64,000 nucleotides of DNA from Primulina eburnea. Lineage: Eukaryota; Streptophyta; Magnoliopsida; Lamiales; Gesneriaceae. Position 1 is the first letter of the stretch. Every line of letters begins with the position of its first letter. Location: NCBI RefSeq assembly GCF_022965805.1, contig NC_133108.1:20613545-20677544 (forward strand). Reading direction: 5' to 3'. Positions 47,483 through 58,171 of this stretch are shown piece after piece. The notes below the pieces were generated by a model. That model searched no databases and had not been told where the DNA came from. It saw nothing but the letters and a program-made list of their open reading frames with translations. The position numbers were made by a program, and so were the translations under genes.

Positions 47483-49010
47483 TGTAGAACCCGATTTCAG
47501 TACACGTATAACCCATGCATCTATTTAAATTATTAAAGCATTTAATTAATTTTAAAGGAGCTTTAGTCATGCATAATTTATGTAAATGCACTATTTTAAA
47601 TTAAATTATGTTATGTGATGCACGTGGGAATGTCTTTCGAGTTTCATGTTTCAGGCGATTATTCGAAGCGGGATTGAGGAAATGACCCGGGGACGATTTT
47701 GGCAATTTTAGAGATGGTATTTTATTTTAAGTTGAGTTTGGGGGTATATTTTAAATAATTTAGTGAGCTTTAGCATTTTTTGAGCCTAAATGTTTAGTTA
47801 GTGATTTTAAGAGTTTAAAACTTTTAAAATTTAGTATTTTATGAGATGTTAGTAGTTTGAATCCTAAATTTTATTATTTTGAGAGTCTTTGATTTTAGAA
47901 CTTTTAAAGTCTAGTATGGTGTGTGCTATATTTTAATTAAAGAGTTTTATTTAAAGATGAGTAAGGATAGTATTTTAATTAAATTGTTAGTTGAGTCAAC
48001 ATTTTAATTAGCATCTTGATTAGCATTGTTATTTATTAATTAGCAAATTTTACTCCTCCTAATTATCTAACACACGCACACACACACTCTACACACACTA
48101 GAAAACGTAAAACACACACTCACACAATACAATTCAAAATTTCATTATTTTGGAGAGAAAAAGATTAGGGTTCTTTGCAAAACAGCAGCCGCCCCTTTTA
48201 GTCAATATTCCCGGCGATTTTCGTTGGTTATTTTCAAGGAAAAACGGTGCCACGTTCGTCCCGGATCAACCTCGCTCCTATCTCCGCTTCGGTGTCGTCT
48301 TTCGGTAACGTTTGATATCATAAGGCACGTATATTCTGTTCTTGCTGTGTCGATCAAGTCATATTATGCGTTGCGTTGATTTTTATGCGTAAAAGTTATG
48401 TATCATGTTAGTAGTTTGAGCGGGGAATAGATCGGATCAATTTCGAGGGCAAAATGTTAGATCTAAAACTCGTTTTTGCTGTCTTTTCAAAAACTGCGAT
48501 TTTTCTGTTCACATTTTGGGAAAACTTTCAATGGAAAAAACGTAGAACTTTTCGATACCTTCGATTTGATATAAGGTACGAGATTTTTGGACGAAAAATG
48601 AGAGAGTTATGATATTTTTCGTGTGACTGCTCAAACTGCGATTTCCAGAAAATTTGTATTGATACGTTTCTTGAAGTTTTATGTTGCAGGCTTCGTTGGG
48701 GGCTCGACCGGTGATTGTTGCTGCGTGTAGGTACTTGCTTATGTTGTTGGGTCGATCACTAATGGTTCGCTTCAGGTCATTGGTCATCTAGTTGAATAAA
48801 ATTTTGTAGGAATCAAGTTGATGTCAAAGACCGTATTTTGGTTCGTATGAGTTGTAGGGTGAACGTCGTCACGTTGAGGCAATTACACGAGTTTAGTTCA
48901 CTGCTATGGTGTCCTAGGATAGTCTCGAGTTGTGGAATCTTGTGCCGTTATGTGTTAATTAGGAGACTAAGTATTGTGTAAGTTTTTCCTCGCAGGTTCA
49001 GAAATATGTA

Positions 49011-49275
49011 GGCACACGGACCCTTACCCGGACCCCCGCACGGGGTCCGTGCCTTTGTTCCCTCAGCAATGTCTAGGACCCGAGTTGACACGGACCTCCA
49101 CACGGACCCAAGCATGGGGTCCGTGCCTCTCCCCTTTCCGAGTACTCCTTTTACAGTATCTACACGGACCTTGACCCGAACCTTTAGACGGGATCCGTGC
49201 CCTTGCTTTTCTACACACACCCCATACAGTATCTACACGGACCCAAGCCAGGACCCAGACACGGGGTCCGTGTCC
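49011..49275 (+). repeat. Four-unit CACGGACC/GGTCCGTG array, LTR E
   Basis: Each unit opens with ACACGGACC and closes with CGGGGTCCGTGC or a near variant, about 65-75 bases apart, with unrelated spacers such as TTTACAGTATCTACACGG. Each pair can form a stem of about eight bases. It is repeated in the 3' LTR at 56823-57087 and in a diverged form in element D. Confidence 0.85.
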
Positions 49276-49598
49276 TCCTATTTTTGGGATACATTCTTTC
49301 ATTCACTTTGGAATTTGGTTGAGGTTTTAAGTTAAGGTTTAATATGATGTTTTCATGATCGAGTCATGGGAAATTTTAGAACGTCCCAAGTGTTGATTGA
49401 ACTTAGGGGTAAGTATGATTTTTACGTCTAAGTTATGCAAGTTAAGTATGCAATTCCATGTTAGTACGTCGCAGCAACGGCCCAGTCGAAGTCCAACGAA
49501 TCCCTCAACGCCTAGTAAGTATGTTGACGTGCAAGAAAATGTTTAAGTTTGGAGGTATGCTAATTGTCTTGTGACCAAAGAAAGTTAAGGATTGGAAA

Positions 49599-49714
49599 GC
49601 GTTAAATCATGAACGGGGACCAATCCGCCCGTTAAATTATGAACGGGTTAGATCGTGGTTGTGAAGCGTTAAATTATGAACGTGGATCAACTGGCCTGTT
49701 AAATCATGAACAGG
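49599..49714 (+). repeat. Four small hairpins, LTR E
   Basis: GCGTTAAATCATGAACGGGG, CCCGTTAAATTATGAACGGG, GCGTTAAATTATGAACGTGG and CCTGTTAAATCATGAACAGG at 49599, 49628, 49666 and 49695. All keep an 8-base loop of the type AAATYATG between paired arms. They are repeated in the 3' LTR at about 57411-57526. Confidence 0.88.
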
Positions 49715-50026
49715 GATCTTATGTATGCGACAGTGGATACGTCCCTGTCAGCCCAGTACTGTGGTGTGTCTGATCAGGCGTTTATCATGTTAAGGGTCAC
49801 TTGCTTTGAAACATCCTCCACGTAAAATTATGCAGTTAAGTACGTTGAAGTATGAAAGCATGTTTAAGAAAAGTTTATGTTCATGGCACGTCGTAGTATG
49901 TATGTTCAAGTTCAAGTTTATTTCAAGTTGAAGTTTATGCAAGTCAATTTAAAGTTATGTATGTCCTATTTTAAAGAAGCATGCGATTTTTATTATGTAG
50001 TACTCGTTACTTTCAGTTTATACGTG

Positions 50027-50070
50027 TTGAGTCTTTAGATTCACTAGACTTGATCGATGCAGGTGAGTAC
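50027..50070 (+). promoter_or_regulatory. Conserved LTR module with dyad and donor-like site
   Basis: GAGTCTTTAGATTCACTAGA, then CTTGATCGATGCAGGTGAGT. The same module is found in LTRs of B, D, E and the A family at 260-420 bases before the LTR 3' end. CAG|GTGAGT would be a good splice donor. Role unknown. Confidence 0.5.
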
Positions 50071-50361
50071 GATGAGCAGGAGACAGGAGGTGGTGACCAA
50101 GGGGTAGGCTTGGGCTGAGTGGCAGGCTAAACCCGAGGACCGCGAGTTTATGTTTATGCAAACCTTTAAACTACTCTGATGTTTTGATTTGAATGAGAGG
50201 CGTTTTGAGACAGCGTTGTTTTTAGCAAACTTTTATTTGACGATTAATTACTTTAAAGATATTTTTATGAATGTTGGGTGACGACCGTAAGGATGTTTTA
50301 TTTGAATAAAATTTTTAATTTTTCCGCAAAATTCAAGTAGTTAAGTACGGTACGTTACAGT

Positions 50362-50373
50362 TGGTATCAGAGC
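50362..50373 (+). other. tRNA-iMet primer binding site of element E
   Basis: TGGTATCAGAGC, followed by GG, two bases after the LTR: the canonical site. Confidence 0.95.
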
Positions 50374-50440
50374 GGTGTTCTTGTAAAGGGTTACGCCTAC
50401 TGCCAGTCGCAAGAAGCTCTCGAAGTCACACCTCAAGTCT

Positions 50441-50592
50441 GTAAGTTTTAATGTTTTGAGTTATGCTATGTACTATGCATTAAGTCATGATTTCAGCATG
50501 TATATGTTTCAAGTTCAAATTATGTGCATCTTTTGATTTTGGTATCATAATCATGCATGTTGGGTTTACGTGTTGGGTAATTATTGGAACAG
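50441..50592 (+). other. Putative leader intron before gag, element E
   Basis: Donor AAGTCT|GTAAGTTTT, acceptor TTGGAACAG|C one base before the gag ATG (152 bases). The same donor and acceptor contexts are kept in element D (154 bases), and similar ones in C1 (138 bases). Not proven by transcripts. Confidence 0.5.
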
Positions 50593-50593
50593 C

Positions 50594-51671
50594 ATGCCCC
50601 CTAGACGTGAGGTTAACCGAGAAGATAGGGAGGAGGACAGAGAGCCTCGAATCGAGGAGAGGGCCAATCCTCCACCACCTCCACCACCCGACATGCAGGC
50701 CCAGATGATGGCCGGAATGACTCCGTTCTTTGCCCAGTTTATGGGTAACCAGACAGTGGCTGATGCAGGGGCGAGACCCAGAGCTGAGGCTGTCTACGAG
50801 AGGTTCAGCAAGATGCACCCAGATAAATTCTCAGGGACTACGGACCCATTGATAGCAGAGGGATGGGTTAAATCCATCGAGGTAATCTTCGATTTCATGG
50901 AGTTGCAGGATGCTGATCGAGTGAGGTGCGCTATCTTTCTACTTCATGGGAGTGCAAGAGTTTGGTGCGAGAGCGCATCCGTGATAGTTAACCTACAGAC
51001 TCTCACGTGGAATGGGTTCAAGGAGGTGTTCTACTCCAAGTACTTCACTGAGGAAGTGCGTACGAAACTGATTGGGGAGTTCATGACGCTACGACAGGGA
51101 GATAGCAGCGTAGCTGATTATGTGCAGAAGTTTGAGAAGGGTTGCCAATTTATGCCCTTGATCGCCAATGATGCTCAGGCCAAGGTGAGACACTTTCTCC
51201 TTGGGATGCGGCCAATCTTGCGCCGTGACGTGAAGGTGGTAGGGCCTATGACCTATGAGGTCGCAGTAGCGAGGGCATTGGAGGCAGAACAGGACATGAG
51301 GGAGATTGAGAAGGATCGCCTGGGCAAGAGGCCCTTTCAGGCACCGCAACAGCAGCAACAGTATCAGCAGCGGCCACCATTTAAGAAACCTTACCAGGGG
51401 CAACCTGGGAAGAAACCATACCAAGGACCACCTAAGGGCAAGGGTCCTATCCATCAGCAGGGAGCGCCGCAGAAGCTCGGCAATTTCCCTGTTTGTCAGA
51501 AGTGTAACCGCCAGCATCCCGGACCATGCTTGTATGGATCAGGCAAGTGCTTCAAGTGTGGTGCCACCGACCACATGCTTAAGGAGTGGCCGCAGTGGAA
51601 GCAGCCAACCCAAGGCCGGGTATTCGCCATGCACGCTCAAGAAGCGGATCCGGACACTACTCTACTGACTG
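50594..51671 (+). CDS. gag: Element E Gag exon (open, altered zinc knuckle)
   Basis: Starts at the MPPRR ATG right after the leader acceptor. A proline run at about residues 27-33 is followed by the capsid blocks YERFSKMHPDKFSGTTDP and FMTLRQGDSSVADYVQKF and a glutamine- and proline-rich linker (residues 250-300). The usual tryptophan pair is VWCESA here rather than LWWEGA. The knuckle reads CFKCGATDHMLKEW: the last cysteine is tryptophan (TGC to TGG), so zinc binding is likely lost. The exon ends one base into a codon at the splice donor; unspliced RNA would add about 47 residues before a stop at 51811. Confidence 0.9.
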
Positions 51672-51878
51672 GTAAACCTTCCTACCTAAGCTCAGTATTA
51701 CCTCGTCTTGCAGATAAATTTCATTTGGGGACTTTTAGGATGCTAGTATTGTTTGAATATGTTTGGGTTACTATCTTGTTAGCATTACTTTTGAATGGCA
51801 TAAGACATTGAATTTTATTATGCGTAAGGTTAACGTTAGTATTTTGGATATAAGTCGTGTTGTGCTAACGCATCTCAG
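51672..51878 (+). other. Putative intron between gag and protease, element E
   Basis: Donor ACTG|GTAAACC, branch-point-like TGCTAAC, acceptor CATCTCAG|GGAAC. The 207-base interval carries stops in the gag frame and in the pol frame (TAA at 51866). Its removal joins LLTG to [17 protein letters not shown] exactly in frame. Confidence 0.65.
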
Positions 51879-54800
51879 GGAACATTTTCATAAAGAGAGT
51901 AGCTACAACTGCACTGATAGATTCAGGAGCCACTCACTCCTTTATATCAGAGACCTTTGCTAATCACCTGGACATCAAGTCCATCGGCCTAGACTTGAAC
52001 TTCTCAGTGACAGTCCCATCAGGGGAAGAGTTGTTAGCTACCAGTGTGATCAGGGATATCGATCTAGAATTGCAGGGCCACCTGGTGTATGCAGATTTGA
52101 TCGTTTTGCCAATGCCAGAGTTCGATATCATTTTGGGTATGGACTGGCTGACTAAGAACAGAGTTCTAGTCGATTTTCAGAAGAGGTCAGTGTTGGTCAG
52201 ACCGCTCGGTATGGAGCAGTTTTTATTCGAGCCAGCTAGATGGAAAAGTTTTCCTCGTATGATTTCGTGCATGCAGGCGAGGAAATTAATTTCAAAGGGA
52301 TGTCAGGCTTTCTTGGCCAGTGTTATAGCAGCGCCTGACGTGCCCACTCCTTCTATTTCAGAAGTTCCAGTAGTCAATGAATTTCCAGACGTCTTCCCAG
52401 ACGACGTCACAGGCCTTCCACCAGATAGAGAGGTGGAGTTTGCCATTGACCTCATGCCAGGTACAGTGCCCATCTCTAAGGCACCGTACAGATTAGCTCC
52501 AGCAGAGATGCTAGAACTCAAACAGCAGATTCAAGAACTCTTAGACAAGGAGTTTATCCGCCCGAGCTTCTCACCGTGGGGCGCACCAGTACTCTTTGTG
52601 AAAAAGAAGGATGGGATCATGAGACTGTGCATCGATTACCGTGAGTTGAACAAGGTAACGATCAAGAATAAGTACCCGTTGCCTAGAATTGAAGATTTGT
52701 TCGATCAGTTGCAGGGAGCTGTCGTGTTCTCCAAAATCGATCTTCGATCAGGGTATCACCAACTGAGAGTAAAGGATGCAGATGTGCATAAGACAGCTTT
52801 CAGGACCAGATACGGGCATTACGAGTTCTTAGTGATGCCGTTTGGATTGACCAATGCTCCAGCTATTTTCATGGATCTCATGAACCGAGTATTTCAGCCG
52901 TTCCTCGATCAGTTCGTCATAGTGTTCATGGAGGATATTCTCATATACTCGAAGAACCATGAGGAGCACGACCAGCATTTGAGGACAGTTTTGCGGACTT
53001 TGCAGAGCCATAAGCTGTATGCAAAATTCAGCAAGTGCGAGTTCTGGTTGCAGAAAGTCGCGTTTTTGGGGCATATAGTGTCTAGTAGAGGGATTGAAGT
53101 GGATCCAGCCAAAGTGGCAGCTGTCAAAGAATGGGTAGAGCCAAAGAATGCATCAGAGATCCGCAGCTTTTTGGGTTTAGCGGGTTACTACCGTAAGTTT
53201 ATTCGGGGATTTTCGTCTATAGCAGTGCCACTCACTTCACTAACCAAGAAAAATGCTAAATTTGTGTGGAGTGATGAATGTCAGAAGAGCTTCGACACCT
53301 TGAAGCAAGCTCTAATTTCAGCACCGGTGTTAGCCATGCCATCAGGGCAAGGGGACTATGTGTTATACACCGATGCATCCAAACTCGGCTTAGGAGCAGT
53401 GTTGATGCAGCAGGGTCGAGTTATAGCTTATGCTTCCAGGCAGTTAAAGGTGCATGAGAAGAACTACCCGACTCACGATTTGGAATTAGCCGCCGTTGTC
53501 TTTGCATTGAAGATTTGGAGACATTACTTATACGGCGAGAAGTGTCAGATTTTCACCGATCACAAAAGTCTCAAATATTTCTTCACGCAGAAAGAGCTGA
53601 ATATGAGACAGAGACGGTGGTTAGAACTTGTGAAAGACTATGATTGCGAGATTAGCTACCATCCGGGAAAAGCTAACGTCGTGGCAGACGCTTTGAGCAG
53701 AAAAGTGGCAGTCATAGCACAATTGTCAGTTCAGGGACCGCTTCAGTCTGAGATTCAGAAGTTTGGTCTAGAGATTTATCATAAGGGCAGAGCTCCTAGA
53801 CTGTCTAATCTGACAGTCAAATCTGACTTACTAGACCGCATCCGAGCAGGACAGTCTTCAGATGAGCAACTCCAGAAATGGAGACTGAAGGACGAAGCTA
53901 AGGGCAGTGTTTTGTACACAGTGTCAGATGGTATCGTGAGATACAGAGACAGGATGTGGGTGCCTAGTGTTGATTCGATCAGACAGGATATTCTGACAGA
54001 GGCACACGCATCTCCATATTCTATTCACCCAGGAGGTACCAAGATGTACAAAGACCTGCAGATTCTGTATTGGTGGCCAGGGATGAAGAGAGACATCCGC
54101 AGATTTGTATCTGAGTGCCTCACTTGTCAGCAGGTGAAGGCAGAGCATCAGAGGCCAGCAGGTTTGCTTAAGCCACTCCCTATCCCAGAGTGGAAATGGG
54201 AGAACATCACTATGGATTTCATCGTTGGGTTACCTAAGTCAGTCAGAGGTTTTAATTCTATTTGGGTTATAGTGGACCGGCTCACTAAGTTAGCGCATTT
54301 TCTGCCAGTGAAGACGACTTTCTCCATAACGCAGTATGCGGAGCTTTATATTAAGGAGATAGTCCGTTTGCATGGTTTCCCAGTTTCGATTGTGTCCGAC
54401 AGGGACCCAAGGTTTACATCGTCCTTCTGGAAGAGCCTACATGCAGCTATGGGGACGAAGTTACTGTTTAGTACGGCCTTTCACCCGCAGACAGATGGCC
54501 AGTCTGAGCGAGTGATCCAGATTCTGGAGGATTTACTGAGAGCCTGTATGATTGATTTTCAAGGAACTTGGGAGTCTAGACTACCTCTAGTGGAGTTCAC
54601 ATACAACAACAGCTTCCAAGCATCTATTGGTATGGCTCCCTATGAAGCGTTGTATGGTCGGAAGTGCAGATCGCCAGTTCATTGGGATGAAGTTGGTGAG
54701 AGAACAGATCTAGGCCCAGAGATAGTTCAGCAGACTGCAGAAGTGGTGGTCAAGATTCGTGACAGAATGAAGACCGCCCAAAGCCGTCAGAAGAGCTACG

Positions 54801-55258
54801 CCGATAAGAGGAGGAGAGATCTCGAGTTTGTCGTTGGGGATCACGTTTTCGTCAAGATAGCACCCATGAAGGGTGTTATGAGATTTGGGAAAAGAGGCAA
54901 GTTGAGTCCGAGGTTTATTGGACCGTTCGAGATTCTTGACAGAGTTGGGACATTAGCCTATCGTGTAGCCCTTCCGCCGAATCTGGCCGGAGTACACAAT
55001 GTGTTCCACGTCTCGATGCTAAGGAAATATTTGGCTAATCCCTCGCACATTCTGAGTTATGAGCCTTTGTAGCTTGCTCCAGATTTGTCTTATGAGGAGA
55101 GACCGACTCAAATCCTCGACAGACAGGAGCGCAGACTCCGGAACAAAGTGACTAAGCTAGTCAAAGTTCGGTGGTTAAACCAATCAGTGGAAGAGGCCAC
55201 TTGGGAGTCAGAGACAGATATGAGGCTTCGCTACCCGGAGTTGTTCGGTAAGACTTAA
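51879..55258 (+). pseudogene. pol: Element E pol: one stop and a mutated RT catalytic site
   Basis: Protease ([15 protein letters not shown], near 51920), RT, RNase H ([27 protein letters not shown]), integrase with its zinc-binding H and C residues ([18 protein letters not shown]) and core D, D, E ([26 protein letters not shown]), and chromodomain (QILDRQERRLR ... NQSVEEATWE). The frame is open from 51869 to a TAG at 55070-55072, where glutamine is expected (EPLQL), then continues open to the stop at 55256-55258. The RT motif reads [11 protein letters not shown] in place of FIDD, changing the first catalytic aspartate to glutamate. Probably inactive without complementation. Confidence 0.93.
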
Positions 55259-55279
55259 TTTCGAGGACGAAATTTATAT

Positions 55280-55293
55280 AAGTGGGGGAGGAA
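55280..55293 (+). other. Polypurine tract of element E
   Basis: AAGTGGGGGAGGAA, one base before the 3' LTR. Confidence 0.85.
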
Positions 55294-55294
55294 C

Positions 55295-58171
55295 TGTAGA
55301 ACCCGATTTCAGTACACGTATAACCCATGCATCTATTTAAATTATTAAAGCATTTAATTAATTTTAAAGGAGCTTTAGTCATGCATAATTTATGTAAATG
55401 CACTATTTTAAATTAAATTATGTTATGTGATGCACGTGGGAATGTCTTTCGAGTTTCATGTTTCAGGCGATTATTCGAAGCGGGATTGAGGAAAAGACCC
55501 GGGGACGATTTTGGCAATTTTAGAGATGGTATTTTATTTTAAGTTGAGTTTGGGGGTATATTTTAAATAATTTAGTGAGCTTTAGCATTTTTTGAGCCTA
55601 AATGTTTAGTTAGTGATTTTAAGAGTTTAAAACTTTTAAAATTTAGTATTTTATGAGATGTTAGTAGTTTGAATCCTAAATTTTATTATTTTGAGAGTCT
55701 TTGATTTTAGAACTTTTAAAGTCTAGTATGGTGTGTGCTATATTTTAATTAAAGAGTTTTATTTAAAGATGAGTAAGGATAGTATTTTAATTAAATTGTT
55801 AGTTGAGTCAACATTTTAATTAGCATCTTGACTAGCATTGTTATTTATTAATTAGCAAATTTTACTCCTCCTAATTATCTAACACACGCACACACACACT
55901 CTACACACACTAGAAAACGTAAAACACACACTCACACAATACAATTCAAAATTTCATTATTTTGGAGAGAAAAAGATTAGGGTTCTTTGCAAAACAGCAG
56001 CCGCCCCTTTTAGTCAATATTCCCGGCGATTTTCGTTGGTTATTTTCAAGGAAAAACGGTGCCACGTTCGTCCCGGATCAACCTCGCTCTTATCTCCGCT
56101 TCGGTGTCGTCTTTCGGTAACGTTTGATATCATAAGGCACGTATATTCTGTTCTTGCTGTGTCGATCAAGTCATATTATGCGTTGCGTTGATTTTTATGC
56201 GTAAAAGTTATGTATCATGTTAGTAGTTTGAGCGGGGTATAGATCGGATCAATTTCGAGGGCAAAATGTTAGATCTAAAACTCGTTTTTGCTGTCTTTTC
56301 AAAAACTGCGATTTTTCTGTTCACATTTTGTGAAAACTTTCAACGGCAAAAACGTAGAACTTTTCGATACCTTCGATTTGATATAAGGTACGAGATTTTT
56401 GGACGAAAAATGAGAGAGTTATGATATTTTTCGTGTGACTGCTCAAACTGCGATTTCCAGAAAATTTGTATTGATACGTTTCTTGAAGTTTTATGTTGCA
56501 GGCTTCGTTGGGGGCTCGACCGGTGATTGTTGCTGCGTGTAGGTACTTGCTTATGTTGTTGGGTCGATCACTAATGGTTCGCTTCGGGTCATTGGTCATC
56601 TAGTTGAATCAAATGTCGTAGGAATCAAGTTGATGTCAAAGACCGTATTTTGGTTCGTATGAGTTGTAGGGTGAACGTCGTCACGTTGAGGCAATTACAC
56701 GAGTTTAGTTCACTGCTATGGTGTACTAGGATAGTCTCGAGTTGTGGAATCTTGTGCCGTTATGTGTTAATTAGGAGACTAAGTATTGTGTAAGTTTTTC
56801 CTCGCAGGTTCAGAAATACGTAGGCACAGGGACCCTTACCCGGACCCCCGCACGGGGTCCGTGCCTTTGTTCCCTCAGCAATGTCTAGGACCCGAGTGTA
56901 CACAGACCTCCACACGGACCCAAGCACGGGGTCCGTGCCTCTCCCCTTTCCGAGTACTCCTTTTACAGTATCTACACGGACCTTGACCCGGACCTTTAGA
57001 CGGGGTCCGTGCCCTTGCTTTTCTACACACACCCCATACAGTATCTACACGGACCCAAGCCAGGACCCAGACACGGGGTCCGTGTCCTCCTATTTTTGGG
57101 ATACATTCTTTCATTCACTTTGGAATTTGGTTGAGGTTTTAAGTTAAGGTTTAATATGATGTTTTCATGATCGAGTCATGGGAAATTTTAGAACGTCCCA
57201 AGTGTTGATTGAACTTAGGGGTAAGTATGATTTTTACGTCTAAGTTATGCAAGTTAAGTATGCAATTCCATGTTAGTACGTCGCAGCAACGGCCCAGTCT
57301 AAGTCCAACGAATCCCTCAACGCCTAGTAAGTATGTTGACGTGCAAGAATATGTTTAAGTTTGGAGGTATGCTAATTGTCTTGTGACCAAAGAAAGTTAA
57401 GGATTGGAAAGCGTTAAATCATGAACGGGGACCAATCCGCCCGTTAAATTATGAACGGGTTAGATCGTGGTTGTGAAGCGTTAAATTATGAACGTGGATC
57501 AACTGGCCTGTTAAATCATGAACAGGGATCTTATGTATGCGACAGTGGATACGTCCCTGTCAGCCCAGTACTGTGGTGTGTCTGATCAGGCGTTTATCAT
57601 GTTAAGGGTCACTTGCTTTGAAACATCCTCCACGTAAAATTATGCAGTTAAGTACGTTGAAGTATGAAAGCATGTTTAAGAAAAGTTTATGTTCATGGCA
57701 CGTCGTAGTATGTATGTTCAAGTTCAAGTTTATTTCAAGTTGAAGTTTATGCAAGTCAATTTAAAGTTATGTATGTCCTATTTTAAAGAAGCATGCGATT
57801 TTTATTATGTAGTACTCGTTACTTTCAGTTTATACGTGTTGAGTCTTTAGATTCACTAGACTTGATCGATGCAGGTGAGTACGATGAGCAGGAGACAGGA
57901 GGTGGCGACCAAGGGGCAGGCTTGGGCTGAGTGGCAGGCTAAACCCGAGGACCGCGAGTTTATGTTTATGCAAACCATTAAACTACTCTGATGTTTTGAT
58001 TTGAATGGGAGGCGTTTTGAGACAGCGTTGTTTTTAGCAAACTTTTATTTGACGATTAATTACTTTAAAGATATTTTTATGAATGTTGGGTGACGACCGT
58101 AAGGATGTTTTATTTGAATAAAATTTTTAATTTTTCCGCAAAATTCAAGTAGTTAAGTACGGTACGTTACA
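55295..58171 (+). repeat. 3' LTR of element E (2877 bp)
   Basis: Same length and boundaries as the 5' LTR. The differences are scattered single-base changes, clustered only around 49100/56900 in the CACGGACC array. Confidence 0.95.

Larger units (their letters stand above)
47483..50359 (+). repeat. 5' LTR of element E (2877 bp)
   Basis: Boundaries TGTAGAACCCG and GGTACGTTACA. It contains CA-rich simple sequence (48060-48130), the CACGGACC array (49011-49275), four small hairpins (49599-49714), the box GCCCAGTACTGTGG (49751-49764) and the dyad module (50027-50070). No ORF of note. Confidence 0.95.
47483..58171 (+). mobile_element. Element E: young, nearly intact gypsy chromovirus (10,689 bp)
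   Basis: Perfect target duplication GTTCC at 47478-47482 and 58172-58176. Two LTRs of identical length (2877 bp) differ at about 26 positions by eye (roughly 99.1% identical). A perfect tRNA-iMet primer site, a polypurine tract, gag, intron and pol are all present. Splicing at the inferred sites gives a frame of exactly 1486 codons, interrupted by one stop. It is related to element D. Confidence 0.95.

Noticed and set aside
50362..50375. tRNA gene fragment
   Set aside because: TGGTATCAGAGCGG next to an LTR is a primer binding site; no cloverleaf is present here or at the other primer sites.
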